From Candidatus Gastranaerophilales bacterium (GTDB taxonomy: Bacteria > Cyanobacteriota > Vampirovibrionia > Gastranaerophilales > Gastranaerophilaceae): DNA of 64,000 nt. This document shows, in pieces, positions 20,997-30,034 of the stretch; the first letter of the stretch is position 1; each line of letters opens with the position of its first letter. The translations under genes and the position numbers were made by a program. The notes beneath the pieces are model-generated. The model worked only from the letters and a program-made list of their open reading frames with translations, was not told the DNA's origin and searched no databases. Location of the stretch: the NCBI GenBank assembly GCA_017461425.1, contig JAFTXY010000012.1, forward strand, positions 62,001-126,000, in the 5' to 3' direction.

Positions 20997-22913
20997 ATGA
21001 GTACATTTATAGGAAGAATTATTGTGTCAGGTTTAATGAATGACCCATTGTGGTTAAAGAATAATCTATCAGAAGTGTATGGTGTTGTTAATGCAAGACC
21101 TACTGATGCTTTGTACGGAGACAGAGGTAGAGATTGGCAAAAAAATCTTGACGCAAACCAATTATTAACCGAGTCATATAATGGATTACAATCATGGGCA
21201 AATATAAACAGCGCCACAACATATCACATTGTTACGCCATTGCAGGATTTGTCTTATGATAAGAATTCTGATGTAATTTTTACTGATTTTAATACTGCAA
21301 AACAAAATTACACAAATTATACGGATAAAATACTTGATAATTCTCCAGCTACATATTATGTTGCAGTTACACATGTTGCTCAAGAAGGCAGAGCAGGCTA
21401 TTTAAACTCTATCTTGGATGAATACTATGGCGAACACACAGATTACTATAAACAAATTTTCTTTGAATCTAATTCTGCTGTTGAAGGAAGTCCTTTGTAC
21501 GGTATGACCTTTGAACAATGGGCTAAGGAAGGTTTTAAAACGTACCCCGGCAAAGAATATACTCTTTTTAAAGAAGTTGATGAGCAATTTTTAAATGAAT
21601 ATTATGGGGTTCAGCCAGAGGAAGAAGAAATTTTACCTGAGGGAACTTTTTATGTAAATGGTATATTGTATGAACCTGGCTTTACTCATACTGTTTCAAC
21701 CGGAGAACACCTTGCTGACATTGCAAGAGAATATGGTTTTTCAATTGAAGATATAAAAGCGGCAAATCCAGATTATGATTTTGGAAAAAATGGTACAACT
21801 ATATATGATGTTGATGGAAGAAATAAATTAAGAATTCCACAATTATATGTTCCAGAAGAACACCAGACATTTTACGATATAAATGGAAATCCATATAAAA
21901 TAAACTTTCCTGGTTATCTAGACAGAACGGAATATTCATTATATGCAAAAATTATGGAGCCACTATGTTATGCAAATGATGGTAAAGTTCCGCCAAGCCC
22001 AAGCAAAAATTATACAACTGCGCAAAATATGCTAATTTTGAGAGCGCATGAAAGTTTGGATGATTTTAGTTTAACAGGGGTGCAAGGTAGCAATGATTGT
22101 AGTATAAGATTCTCTCAAACAAGCGAAGATGATTTTTATACACAAGAAGAACTGGCGAAAGTACTAGGTTGCGATATTGATTCAATTAAAATCAATTCTT
22201 TTCCATTTTATGATGGCACAACACATTACAATTACACCATAATTGGTTCAACAGAACCAGCAGTAGATATGAATAGTTATAGTTATCGTTATCCTGCTGG
22301 CGAAATCATTGTACCTGATTATGTGACTTTTGGTGCAAGAAATCCACAAGAAGCTGCGCTTGCAAGTGATAGATTTACTAAACAGGTATTGATATTAAGT
22401 TATTTAAATGGTGGACAAGCACCAACAAAGATATATCAAACAAATGATGAATTTAACGAAGCTGTCAGCAAAATACAAAATTCAGAAATTCTTGAGTGTA
22501 TTGATGACTTGGGCGGAATTAATTATGAAATTGCAAATACATATTCTGGTTTATATTCTGGTCAGTTAGCTGTTGGCACTAATAATGATGGAGTATTGTC
22601 TTATAGATTTACTCCAAATCAAGAAAATACTGATTATATGCAGTATTTGCAGTTACTTGGTTTTAATACATCCGTGATATCAGAAAACCCTGCTTTATAC
22701 GATAAAAAATATCAATATACCAACAATTTTCATCTTGGCGCAATTGGAAAATTGTTTGGATGGTGCAAACTGGAGCCATTTGCTCAACGTGAAGATGCGT
22801 TATTTGAAATTCCTTGCAGTCTCGGAACTGACAACATGGCAGGTATTGGTATTTGGCATGATGAAGAATATTATGCCTGGATTAATGATCCAAAGCATAG
22901 ATTTTATAACTAA
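20997..22913 (+). CDS. Large protein with a central LysM domain
   Basis: The 638-residue protein carries one recognisable module, a LysM-like domain at about residues 228-278 (HTVSTGEHLADIAREYGFSI, EDIKAANPDY, LRIPQLY). LysM domains bind peptidoglycan or chitin-type glycans. The rest (LKNNLSEVYGVVNARPTDAL at the start, YGMTFEQWAKEGFKTYPG, IPCSLGTDNMAGIGIWHDEE at the end) is unfamiliar, aromatic and acidic. No Sec signal is visible despite the LysM domain, so export, if any, would need another route. The start at 20997 lacks a convincing Shine-Dalgarno; two overlapping ATGs are present and only this one is in frame. Its last 32 bases overlap the convergent FAD oxidoreductase gene. Confidence 0.7.
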   Translation: MSTFIGRIIVSGLMNDPLWLKNNLSEVYGVVNARPTDALYGDRGRDWQKNLDANQLLTESYNGLQSWANINSATTYHIVTPLQDLSYDKNSDVIFTDFNTAKQNYTNYTDKILDNSPATYYVAVTHVAQEGRAGYLNSILDEYYGEHTDYYKQIFFESNSAVEGSPLYGMTFEQWAKEGFKTYPGKEYTLFKEVDEQFLNEYYGVQPEEEEILPEGTFYVNGILYEPGFTHTVSTGEHLADIAREYGFSIEDIKAANPDYDFGKNGTTIYDVDGRNKLRIPQLYVPEEHQTFYDINGNPYKINFPGYLDRTEYSLYAKIMEPLCYANDGKVPPSPSKNYTTAQNMLILRAHESLDDFSLTGVQGSNDCSIRFSQTSEDDFYTQEELAKVLGCDIDSIKINSFPFYDGTTHYNYTIIGSTEPAVDMNSYSYRYPAGEIIVPDYVTFGARNPQEAALASDRFTKQVLILSYLNGGQAPTKIYQTNDEFNEAVSKIQNSEILECIDDLGGINYEIANTYSGLYSGQLAVGTNNDGVLSYRFTPNQENTDYMQYLQLLGFNTSVISENPALYDKKYQYTNNFHLGAIGKLFGWCKLEPFAQREDALFEIPCSLGTDNMAGIGIWHDEEYYAWINDPKHRFYN

Positions 22914-24165
22914 CCGCTTCGCCCATACTCATACAACTTTTTTGCACCCTTAATGCACTATGAGCGCTAAATTCGGCACCTAAAATTTTTCCTATAACAT
23001 ATAAATTATCAAAATCAGCTGCCATTAAAGATTCTATTGGCAGTTGATATTTTTGTAATTTTTTTAATGTAGATTTGTTTTTTTTATTAGAATGTATATC
23101 TATCGGATAATTTGCTTCAAGAACTGGATTTTCAAAGACTTTACCAGATAAAATATCTTCTTTTTTGTATATATGCTTGGTTTTAACTCTATTTTGCTCC
23201 CTGATACCAGTTTGAGTTGCAATATTTGTTATAATAGCGTTTTCAAAGCCTGGAAAGTATATTCTAACAAAATTCAAGAGTCTATAAATAGCTTTTCTTG
23301 CTTTTATAAGTTCTTTTGAGTATTCAATAGGGCTATCGAGATAATTATTTATCCTTGGGCAATTAAAAGCAACTTGATTATTAGAACCCGCTATTGAAAA
23401 TATTTGGAAATATGCTCTGTCAGAATTCTTTAAAACCCCATCATTTACCGCCCTTTTAAGATATTTATCTAATGCCCATTTTGTATTTGTATCCCAAGTA
23501 GAAGCGGTTGTAAAATGTAATTCTTTACAATTGCTATCGTTTCGATTGGTATTGGTAATATCTTGGTTATCATCAACTTTTTCTATAAACTTTGAAAATT
23601 TATCAAAATCAACATTTCCCAAAATAAATCTAAGTGAATTTTGTTGTTTATTAATGTTGTCATCTAAAAATTTACAACCAGCAATTTTTGAAAATTCAGC
23701 AGAACCTGTTGCATCAACAAAGTATTTCGCTTCGACTGGTATTGATAATAAATTTGAATTCAAAATCACAGATTGAATAACATTACCTTTTTTTAAAATG
23801 TCTAAAACCGTAGTTTCAAATAAAATATCTAAATTATTTTTTACATCGTTCGATGTTAGAACATCATCTAAAACTATTTTTAATAGTTCTGGATTTAACC
23901 AGCCATCATTTTTGTCGCAATATGTAATTTGTGCATTATATTTTTTTGCAGTTTTGATAAGTTTTTTATAATATCTTGTATTTAAATTTGAGGTTGACGA
24001 TTTCATGATTGGAACAACGAGTCCGCCAGTCATCAATCCACCAAGAAAATTGTTTTTTTCTATAAGCAATGTTTTTAAATTATTTTTGGCGCAATTATAT
24101 GCACATGCACATCCAGATGTGCCACCACCTATAATTAAAACATCATATTTTTTAGTTTTTTCCAT
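22882..24165 (-). CDS. FAD-dependent oxidoreductase (FAD_oxidored/pfam12831-like)
   Basis: The protein (427 residues from the preferred start) has an N-terminal Rossmann motif YDVLIIGGGTSGCACAYNCA, then the family-typical NFLGGLMTGGLVVP, the VDATGSAEFSKIAGC segment in the middle, and the C-terminal GAEFSAHSALRVQKSCMSMGEAV. Members oxidise diverse small molecules and often sit next to transporters; the substrate here is unknown. An upstream in-frame ATG at 24201 would add 12 residues. I prefer 24165 because TATAAT lies exactly 7 bases before it with a TTG-type -35 at 17 bases, and the added residues are not family-like. The 3' end overlaps the LysM gene. Confidence 0.82.
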   Translation of the reverse strand: MEKTKKYDVLIIGGGTSGCACAYNCAKNNLKTLLIEKNNFLGGLMTGGLVVPIMKSSTSNLNTRYYKKLIKTAKKYNAQITYCDKNDGWLNPELLKIVLDDVLTSNDVKNNLDILFETTVLDILKKGNVIQSVILNSNLLSIPVEAKYFVDATGSAEFSKIAGCKFLDDNINKQQNSLRFILGNVDFDKFSKFIEKVDDNQDITNTNRNDSNCKELHFTTASTWDTNTKWALDKYLKRAVNDGVLKNSDRAYFQIFSIAGSNNQVAFNCPRINNYLDSPIEYSKELIKARKAIYRLLNFVRIYFPGFENAIITNIATQTGIREQNRVKTKHIYKKEDILSGKVFENPVLEANYPIDIHSNKKNKSTLKKLQKYQLPIESLMAADFDNLYVIGKILGAEFSAHSALRVQKSCMSMGEAVSYKIYALDH

Positions 24166-24172
24166 ATAATAA

Positions 24173-24201
24173 ATTATAGATAGTTTTTTTATTAAGAGCA
24201 A
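24173..24201 (-). promoter_or_regulatory. Probable leaderless promoter of the FAD oxidoreductase gene
   Basis: On the minus strand: TTGCTC (plus 24196-24201), 17-base spacer, TATAAT (plus 24173-24178), then 7 bases to the ATG at 24165. No Shine-Dalgarno is present. Confidence 0.6.
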
Positions 24202-24449
24202 ATATTTAATATTTATTGCAAATACTGTATCAAAATATAATATCCATGTTAATCGATTGGTTTTGATAATGTATATTATGTAATATGACGCTTTAAATCC
24301 ATTAAAGGTAAAATTGTATACCTTATATTTGAATATAAATGATAATTCAAGTTTAAAAAGGCATAATAATTACTCAATTTTGTATTAATTTTCTAATGAA
24401 ATAAAAATAAAATTTTGATATTTTGATTTAAAAATTCAAGGAGAAAATA

Positions 24450-25139
24450 ATGCAAAATTCTATTTCTAATAAAATTAATGACAAGATTAGATTGATGCTT
24501 GTCGACGATCATAAATTATTTAGATGTGGTATAAAATCTTTATTTGAACAGTCTGATGGAATATGCGTTGTCGCAGAAGCATCTTGTGGAAAAGAGGGAA
24601 TATCAAAAATTATTGCACAAAATCCGGATGTTGTATTGCTCGATTTAGAATTGGGCGACATTAATGGTCTAGATTTAATTGAAAAAGTTATGGCTCAGAA
24701 ACCAGATGTTAAATTTATTATTTTAACCTCCCATATAAATGAACATGTTATCAACAAGGCAATGAAAATGGGGATTTATGGTTATATTTTGAAAGATATA
24801 AATTCTGAATTTTTGGATATGATTGTTAAAACTGTTTCAAATGGTGCCATGTGGATTGATAAAAAGGTTGTACAGATTTTAAGAGAATTAAATCCAAACG
24901 TTGTTCCGAATACTCAAGTATCTCGTTCTAATTTTAAATCTACACATGCTAATTTAACTGCACGTGAATACGAAGTTTTAAAGCTTGTTGTTGATGGAAA
25001 ATCAAATCAGCAAATAGCAACAACCTTAAACATTTCAGAACATACCTCAAAAGCACACGTATGCAATATTATTCAAAAATTAGTTGTTGATGATAGAACA
25101 CAAGCTGCTGTCAAAGCAATTCGTGAAGGAATTGTTTAA
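24450..25139 (+). CDS. NarL/LuxR-family response regulator (orphan)
   Basis: The 229-residue protein has an N-terminal receiver domain: acidic pair in MLVDDHKLF, phospho-acceptor aspartate D65 in DVVLLDLELGD, and the conserved lysine in YILKDINSE. A C-terminal LuxR-type helix-turn-helix follows (LTAREYEVLKLVVDGKSNQQ, IATTLNISEHTSKAHVCNII). It should bind DNA as a dimer when phosphorylated. No histidine kinase gene lies nearby, so its partner is elsewhere. The ATG has a strong Shine-Dalgarno (CAAGGAGAA). The 248 bases upstream are AT-rich and hold no clear gene. Confidence 0.92.
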   Translation: MQNSISNKINDKIRLMLVDDHKLFRCGIKSLFEQSDGICVVAEASCGKEGISKIIAQNPDVVLLDLELGDINGLDLIEKVMAQKPDVKFIILTSHINEHVINKAMKMGIYGYILKDINSEFLDMIVKTVSNGAMWIDKKVVQILRELNPNVVPNTQVSRSNFKSTHANLTAREYEVLKLVVDGKSNQQIATTLNISEHTSKAHVCNIIQKLVVDDRTQAAVKAIREGIV

Positions 25140-25226
25140 TTAATCTTATCAATACCTATCGTTTAGATTTATATCTAACATATTATAGTTATCAATCGAC
25201 ACGATATAAAATATAAAGGAGAAATT

Positions 25227-25625
25227 ATGAAAGAAAATTTTACTCGAGATTTTAACAAAGCAGAAAAATTTTTTATGGAAAAAATTTCATTTTGCGAAAG
25301 CCCTTTTGAATTAAAAGAAAAAATTCAAAATGATATAAATAATATTAATTTAATTGATGTTAGAGAATATGATGATTACATTGATGGGCATATTCCATAT
25401 GCTACACATATTCCTTTTAATAATCTCGACGGTCATTTGAGTATGCTACACAAAGACAAAGTTAATATTATTTATTCATATTGTCCGTATTGTAAAAAAG
25501 CTCTTAAAGCTGCGCATTATTTTGCCACTAAATCATATCCTACAATGGTTTTAGAGGGTGGTATTATGATTTGGAAAGAGCTTGGTTTTGATATAGTAAA
25601 AACATCCTCAAACATAGACAGGTAG
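25227..25625 (+). CDS. Rhodanese-like sulfurtransferase domain protein
   Basis: The 132-residue protein is a single rhodanese domain: LIDVREYDDYIDGHIPYATH is the classic entry motif, IPFNNLDGH follows, and the active-site cysteine C86 is in IIYSYCPYCKKA. A second cysteine (C89) inside the loop makes a CPYC pair, which could form a disulfide or bind metal. The C-terminal MVLEGGIMIWKELGF is typical. It probably moves sulfane sulfur in the cytoplasm; the acceptor is unknown. An AAAGGAGAAA Shine-Dalgarno precedes the ATG. Confidence 0.9.
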   Translation: MKENFTRDFNKAEKFFMEKISFCESPFELKEKIQNDINNINLIDVREYDDYIDGHIPYATHIPFNNLDGHLSMLHKDKVNIIYSYCPYCKKALKAAHYFATKSYPTMVLEGGIMIWKELGFDIVKTSSNIDR

Positions 25626-25727
25626 ATGCCTTTAGATAATTTCATCATAATTAATATAAAAGTAGTATTTCTATAAACGTAGAATTATGTATAATATACA
25701 TAAGATAATCCCAAATTGGGTACAAGG

Positions 25728-25759
25728 TTTACTAACGATACAAGACTCATTATATAACC
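25728..25759. repeat. 32-bp direct repeat, copy 1
   Basis: Begins TTTACTAACGATACAAG and ends TATATAACC. It is identical to 25836-25867, 108 bp away. Read on the minus strand it contains TATAAT (plus 25749-25754) followed by GAGTCTTGTATCG. A hairpin opening with AACCG follows directly on the plus strand. Confidence 0.95.
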
Positions 25760-25792
25760 GGCTTTGACTATCATTCAAAATCGGTTTTTTTT
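25756..25792 (+). terminator. T-tracted hairpin after repeat copy 1
   Basis: Stem AACCG..TTTGA / TCAAA..CGGTT (25756-25767 with 25775-25786, one 2x2 internal mismatch) is followed by eight Ts. This is a good intrinsic terminator for a rightward transcript that could start after the TATAAT at 25690-25695. Confidence 0.6.
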
Positions 25793-25805
25793 ATTATTTT
25801 TGCAT

Positions 25806-25831
25806 AAAAAAAAGCCCAAAATATGGGCTTT
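25806..25831 (-). terminator. Intrinsic terminator on the minus strand
   Basis: AAAGCCC/GGGCTTT stem (25811-25817 with 25825-25831, 7-base loop). Eight As sit on its left side, which read as a U8 tract on the minus strand. Confidence 0.7.
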
Positions 25832-25850
25832 AAGATTTACTAACGATACA
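25806..25850 (-). ncRNA. Candidate very small RNA from repeat copy 2
   Basis: On the minus strand, TATAAT inside repeat copy 2 (plus 25857-25862) would start an RNA at about 25850 that runs into the terminator at 25806-25831, giving about 45 nt. Copy 1 has the same -10 and a TTGAAT at 18 bases, but its downstream hairpin lacks a U-tract. Inference from signals only. Confidence 0.35.
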
Positions 25851-25867
25851 AGACTCATTATATAACC
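25836..25867. repeat. 32-bp direct repeat, copy 2
   Basis: Identical to 25728-25759. It is followed on the plus strand by an imperfect AACCA...TGGTT hairpin, as copy 1 is followed by AACCG...CGGTT. This shows that the unit is the repeat plus a diverged hairpin. Confidence 0.95.
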
Positions 25868-25997
25868 ATTGTTAAAATGATATTAACTTTGGTTTTGCCC
25901 TTTTTAGGGCGCATTATTTATGATATCTAATAAATATTTTTTTGCAACAGATAAATAAAAAATTTAACGTTACTTAATAATTTAGTGGCAAAAAATA

Positions 25998-27686
25998 TTG
26001 AAAAATCGTTTTTATAATTATATGAATAAAAGTGTGTCATCCAAAATTGGTTACAAGCAATGGAAAGCAGACAGGGAAAATAATCAGACTAAAAAGTCTA
26101 TTTATTTAAATGCAAATCCCATTTCTAAAGAAGAATATGACCAAGTTGTTAAAAAAGCAAAAATTGTCTTGGATGCCGTTGATATAATGGATGACTACTC
26201 TCAAAAAAAGGCTGAATCAAGAGAAATTGCTTTTGACACATTAAATATGGCCTCAAATGAGGGTGGAACATATTTTTCATTAGCTTTGGCTGCAATTGTA
26301 AAAAAATTAACCAAAGGCGCTGATATCGCTTTTAAAGAGGTAATGAGTGGCGACTTTAAAAACATTAAAAAATTAACACCTGCTGTGCTAACTTTTGTTA
26401 TTCCAATGGTTATAATTACCATTATTTCATCTTTATGGGGTTCTAAAAAACAAATCGAAGGTTCAAGATTAGGAAGAATTGAATCAATCGAAAAAGATTT
26501 ATCTTCTCTAAATCAATTTGCTGTTTTAGATGAAAATCAAGAAAAAACTGTGCATAAAATTGCGCAAAACATTCCTGATGAACAAATTCCCAGTGAGGAT
26601 GATGAAAATATTGATATTAAAAAATCATTTAAAGATTTATTGCACGGTGATAAAAATTTAGAAAATAAATATTATAACTTTAATTCAAATATAAATAATC
26701 AAATTGCAAATATTCACACAATAAAACTATCCAAGGAACAAGAACTACAAGCAAAAAAAGATAAAGAATTAATTCAAACTATAGTTGAAAAAGTTGATAT
26801 TGCGTCTCAAGAATATTCAGAAACAGCAGAACTTTCAACCAGTACTATTAGAACCTTTGCATTTAGTAGTGGGGGTATATTGGGCTTTATTTTAGACAAA
26901 GTGCTTGCAAATACAGCACTTGCGAAAGCATCCGGAAAAATTGGAATGGCTGTTTATATAATAGCCGGGATTGTTGGCAGTATTATTAGCGGCAAAATTG
27001 AATTGCAAGCAGCAAAAGTAGGCAGATATAAGGCAAAGAAAGAGCTTTTAGAAAATCCGCAACAGTTAGTTTATGTTGAAGCAGAAAAGTACAAAAATAA
27101 TGACATTAAAGTTAAAAAAGCAAAGAAAAAAGGCATTTTTGCAACTCTAAAACAGTTATTTAAAGATAATAAAGAATATAATGAATATTTAAATACTAAT
27201 GCACTTAAAAATAAAAAAATTAAACTAGCTAAAGAAAAAATTGTCTTATCTGAAAAACAAAAAGCTGATGCTAAATTGCTTCAAAATAACACCTTTAAAA
27301 TGTTTAATAAATTAGATGAATTTACACAAACATATGCCGAAAAAACCGAAGCTATTGGTGAATCTGTTAATAATATATTTTCAAACTTATTATCAGCTTT
27401 TCAAACTGTAATGGCAACATACGCTATTTTTGGTAAATCCAAATTTAAAGGTGGCAAAATGCTTGCTATGGTAGCTTCATTAATACCTGAATTTATTATT
27501 AATTTTATAACTACAAAAGCACAAAAAAAAGCTTCAAAAGTTGGTGCCATGAATGCAATAAATTCGCTTGACGACCCTAGACATTTTGCATCAAAAAGTA
27601 AAGATGATATTGAATTTCGAGCTAATTCAAAAGAAAAAGCCTTAAGTCCAATTAACCAACAATACATATTAAATAATTCCAAATAA
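25998..27686 (+). CDS. Large membrane/coiled hypothetical protein
   Basis: The 562-residue protein is unfamiliar. It is lysine-rich with membrane-type segments near residues 129-150 (TPAVLTFVIPMVIITIISSLW), 295-340 (FAFSSGGILGFILDK, MAVYIIAGIVGSIISG) and about 455-505 (VMATYAIFGKS, MLAMVASLIPEFIINFITT). Charged, probably coiled regions separate them (about 170-280 and 350-440). The two later halves look loosely duplicated: each has a hydrophobic stretch ending in a basic AAKVGR/KASKVGAM motif. There is no Sec signal. The frame opens at TTG 25998; an ATG at 26022 (MNKSV) is an alternative. TATAAT at 26013-26018 lies too close to that ATG for it to be leaderless, so the start is uncertain. Confidence 0.65.
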   Translation: MKNRFYNYMNKSVSSKIGYKQWKADRENNQTKKSIYLNANPISKEEYDQVVKKAKIVLDAVDIMDDYSQKKAESREIAFDTLNMASNEGGTYFSLALAAIVKKLTKGADIAFKEVMSGDFKNIKKLTPAVLTFVIPMVIITIISSLWGSKKQIEGSRLGRIESIEKDLSSLNQFAVLDENQEKTVHKIAQNIPDEQIPSEDDENIDIKKSFKDLLHGDKNLENKYYNFNSNINNQIANIHTIKLSKEQELQAKKDKELIQTIVEKVDIASQEYSETAELSTSTIRTFAFSSGGILGFILDKVLANTALAKASGKIGMAVYIIAGIVGSIISGKIELQAAKVGRYKAKKELLENPQQLVYVEAEKYKNNDIKVKKAKKKGIFATLKQLFKDNKEYNEYLNTNALKNKKIKLAKEKIVLSEKQKADAKLLQNNTFKMFNKLDEFTQTYAEKTEAIGESVNNIFSNLLSAFQTVMATYAIFGKSKFKGGKMLAMVASLIPEFIINFITTKAQKKASKVGAMNAINSLDDPRHFASKSKDDIEFRANSKEKALSPINQQYILNNSK

Positions 27687-27741
27687 ATTAAGATTTATTA
27701 ATAACTAACAAGGCATTTTTCATTATGCTAGCATTAAATTA

Positions 27742-29394
27742 ATGTTAAATATATCAAAAAAGAACTTATTTTATTTTTGTTTTCTGCTAATTATTATATT
27801 CGCAGGAGTTCTTAGAATAAGATATTTATTTGATTTTACAGGTTTATCATATGATGAGTTATATGTATGGAAAATTGCTTCAAATTCAAATATTATTGAT
27901 TTATTTAAAGAATTAATTAATACAGATTATCATCCACCTTTGCATTTTATGTTTATACATTATTGGATGAATTTATTTTCATCAAGTGATTTTTCACTAA
28001 GGTGTTCGTCTTTATTATTTTCTTTTGGCATTGTAATTGTTTTTTATTTTATTGGAAAAGAAGTAAAAGATAAGAATATTGGCATTATTTTTCTTTTACT
28101 TGCTACATTTTATCCGTTCAGTGTGTATTTTTCTCAAAATGTACGATTTTATATACTTGCAGATTTAATTATTGCTTTAATTTTTTTACAATTATACAGG
28201 CTTTTAAAGAGCGAAAAAATAAAAGATATAGTAATTCTTATATTGTTAAATCTTTTGCTCTTATATACGCAAACAATGGGCTCTATTTTTGTTTTTGGTG
28301 AGTTTGTATCATTATTGATATATTATTACTTTAAAAATAAAAAATTATGCAAAACTATTCTTAAGGCAAGTATATTAAATTTACTTTTTTATTTGCCACA
28401 ATTATATATTACAATTGCGCAGTTGATTAATTCAAAACATACGCTTTTAGATTCTCCTTGGGAATGGAGTATATGGACAAAATACGCAATGCTAACTGGT
28501 AATCTTGGTTTGATATTCCCTTTTGAAAATAAACTCATTTTGTGTGTCTTATTACTTTTTTTGATAGTTTTTCTTTTTGCAAATTTAATTAAAAGCAAGG
28601 ATAATCACATTAATTTTTCATTGTTATTTTTTGGTATATATGTATTTTTGCTTGCTTTATCTTCAATTTTTGGTTTAATTCACTTTAATTCTAATATTTT
28701 GTATTTTTCCACATTTAATTATTTTCTTTTAATTTTATGCGCATTATATGTTGCAACTATAAAAACAAGTAAAACTAAAATCAAAGCCTGTGTTTTAATT
28801 GTTTTAAGCTTTTTATTAAATCATAATATTTATGAAAAACCTGGAGTTGATGATTTTAAGTATCCAATTGAATTTATAAACAATAGCGAATACAAAAAAT
28901 CAACAGTTTTCTTAATTCGTGGCGGACAATTTATAAATAAATATTCAAATTCAATTAAAACCTTTGATATAGAGGCTGATCGCTTATTTACAATGAAATT
29001 ATCGCAAGAAAATATATCTAATGTTTTTGATAAAAATATTATAAATTTATCATTAGATGATCGAAAAAAATATTTAAAAGATTACCTTATAAGTAGCGTT
29101 GGGACAAATAATCTTAAGCAATATTTTGAATTAAATATTAATAATTTAGAAAAGAATGAATATTTTATTGTAATAATTGAAATGCACACGCATATGCCAG
29201 AAATCTTTGATTTATCAATAAAAGATAAGCAAACAGTAATAAATAATAAGTGGTTTCCACTTCCTTTAATGGTTTCATCTAAAATAAATTATGACGTATT
29301 AAATCTTGCTAATAATCATAAGCAGCTTAAATTTATTCAAAAACTTACTTCAAATAATAAAAAATGGCACTTATATATTTATCAAAAAATATAA
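27742..29394 (+). CDS. Multi-pass glycosyltransferase of the GT39/ArnT-like (GT-C) superfamily
   Basis: The 550-residue protein has an N-terminal membrane helix, then the acidic first-loop motif LSYDELYVW (D38, E39), characteristic of GT-C enzymes that use polyprenyl-phosphate sugars. TDYHPPLHFMFIHYWMNLFS is the usual second motif. About ten further hydrophobic helices run to residue 355, followed by a soluble C-terminal domain of about 190 residues. It probably glycosylates lipid A, cell-wall polymers or exported proteins on the periplasmic face. The start at 27742 has no clear Shine-Dalgarno. It is convergent with rex. Confidence 0.82.
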   Translation: MLNISKKNLFYFCFLLIIIFAGVLRIRYLFDFTGLSYDELYVWKIASNSNIIDLFKELINTDYHPPLHFMFIHYWMNLFSSSDFSLRCSSLLFSFGIVIVFYFIGKEVKDKNIGIIFLLLATFYPFSVYFSQNVRFYILADLIIALIFLQLYRLLKSEKIKDIVILILLNLLLLYTQTMGSIFVFGEFVSLLIYYYFKNKKLCKTILKASILNLLFYLPQLYITIAQLINSKHTLLDSPWEWSIWTKYAMLTGNLGLIFPFENKLILCVLLLFLIVFLFANLIKSKDNHINFSLLFFGIYVFLLALSSIFGLIHFNSNILYFSTFNYFLLILCALYVATIKTSKTKIKACVLIVLSFLLNHNIYEKPGVDDFKYPIEFINNSEYKKSTVFLIRGGQFINKYSNSIKTFDIEADRLFTMKLSQENISNVFDKNIINLSLDDRKKYLKDYLISSVGTNNLKQYFELNINNLEKNEYFIVIIEMHTHMPEIFDLSIKDKQTVINNKWFPLPLMVSSKINYDVLNLANNHKQLKFIQKLTSNNKKWHLYIYQKI

Positions 29395-29395
29395 T

Positions 29396-30019
29396 TTATT
29401 TTATTTTTGATATAGCGCAAAACTGCAAAAAACTTCCAATTAAGTTCTCGTGCCAAACTTGAATATTTTCAGGCACACTAAGAATTGTTGGGGCAAAATT
29501 CCAGATATATTTTATCCCTGATTCAATAATTAAATCAGTAACTTCTTGGGCAACTTTGTTTGGAATAGTTAAAATAGCTATATTAACGTTGTACTCTTTA
29601 ATTTTTTCTTTAATATCAGATAGATTATAGATTGTTTTATTGTCAACAGTTTTTCCTACCTTATCTTTATCCGTATCAAATAAGGCAACGATTTCTAAGC
29701 CGAATTCGCTAAATTTAGAATATTTTGATAATGCAATACCTAAATTTCCGCTCCCAATTACAAAAGCTCTTTTTGTTGTTTTATAGTCGAGAACATCTTC
29801 AATAATTGTTTTTAGTTCATTTACATTATACCCAACCTTGCATTTACCTTTGCAATTAATTAGTTTTACGTCTTTTCTGACTTGAGTTTCGTCGATTCCT
29901 AATAATTGCGAAATTTGAGCTGAGGTTATATTTACTATTTCTTTTTTGTTGTAGTCTCTCAAAATAGTATGGTATTGAACCAAGCGGTTAATTGTTCTTT
30001 GCGATAATGAATTATTCAT
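29396..30019 (-). CDS. rex: Redox-sensing transcriptional repressor Rex
   Basis: The 207-residue protein has Rex layout. The N-terminal winged helix contains RTINRLVQYHTIL and ITSAQISQLLGIDETQVRKD. The Rossmann domain with RAFVIGSGNLGIALSKY follows, then EIVALFDTDKDKVGK and a C-terminal swapped helix (IGSFLQFCAISK). Rex represses fermentation genes when NADH is low and releases DNA when NADH rises. It lies directly downstream of adhE, a classic Rex target, with a hairpin between. AGGAAA provides the Shine-Dalgarno, and there is no room for a separate strong promoter. Confidence 0.93.
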   Translation of the reverse strand: MNNSLSQRTINRLVQYHTILRDYNKKEIVNITSAQISQLLGIDETQVRKDVKLINCKGKCKVGYNVNELKTIIEDVLDYKTTKRAFVIGSGNLGIALSKYSKFSEFGLEIVALFDTDKDKVGKTVDNKTIYNLSDIKEKIKEYNVNIAILTIPNKVAQEVTDLIIESGIKYIWNFAPTILSVPENIQVWHENLIGSFLQFCAISKIK

Positions 30020-30034
30020 ATTGTTTCCTATAAA

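Larger units (their letters stand above)
25626..25997. other. Gene-free region with two 32-bp direct repeats and several hairpins
   Basis: No protein gene is seen in these 372 bases. They hold a palindrome (25685-25703), a TATAAT (25690-25695), the CCCAAATTGGG hairpin (25710-25720), two perfect 32-bp repeats, two T-tracted hairpins of opposite polarity, and a final GCCC/GGGC hairpin (25897-25910). The arrangement suggests small RNA genes, possibly on both strands. Confidence 0.6.

Noticed and set aside
25728-25867. CRISPR array from the 32-bp and 34-bp repeats
   Set aside because: Only two repeats at each locus, 69-76 bases apart, with terminator-like hairpins in the gaps and no cas genes in the window.
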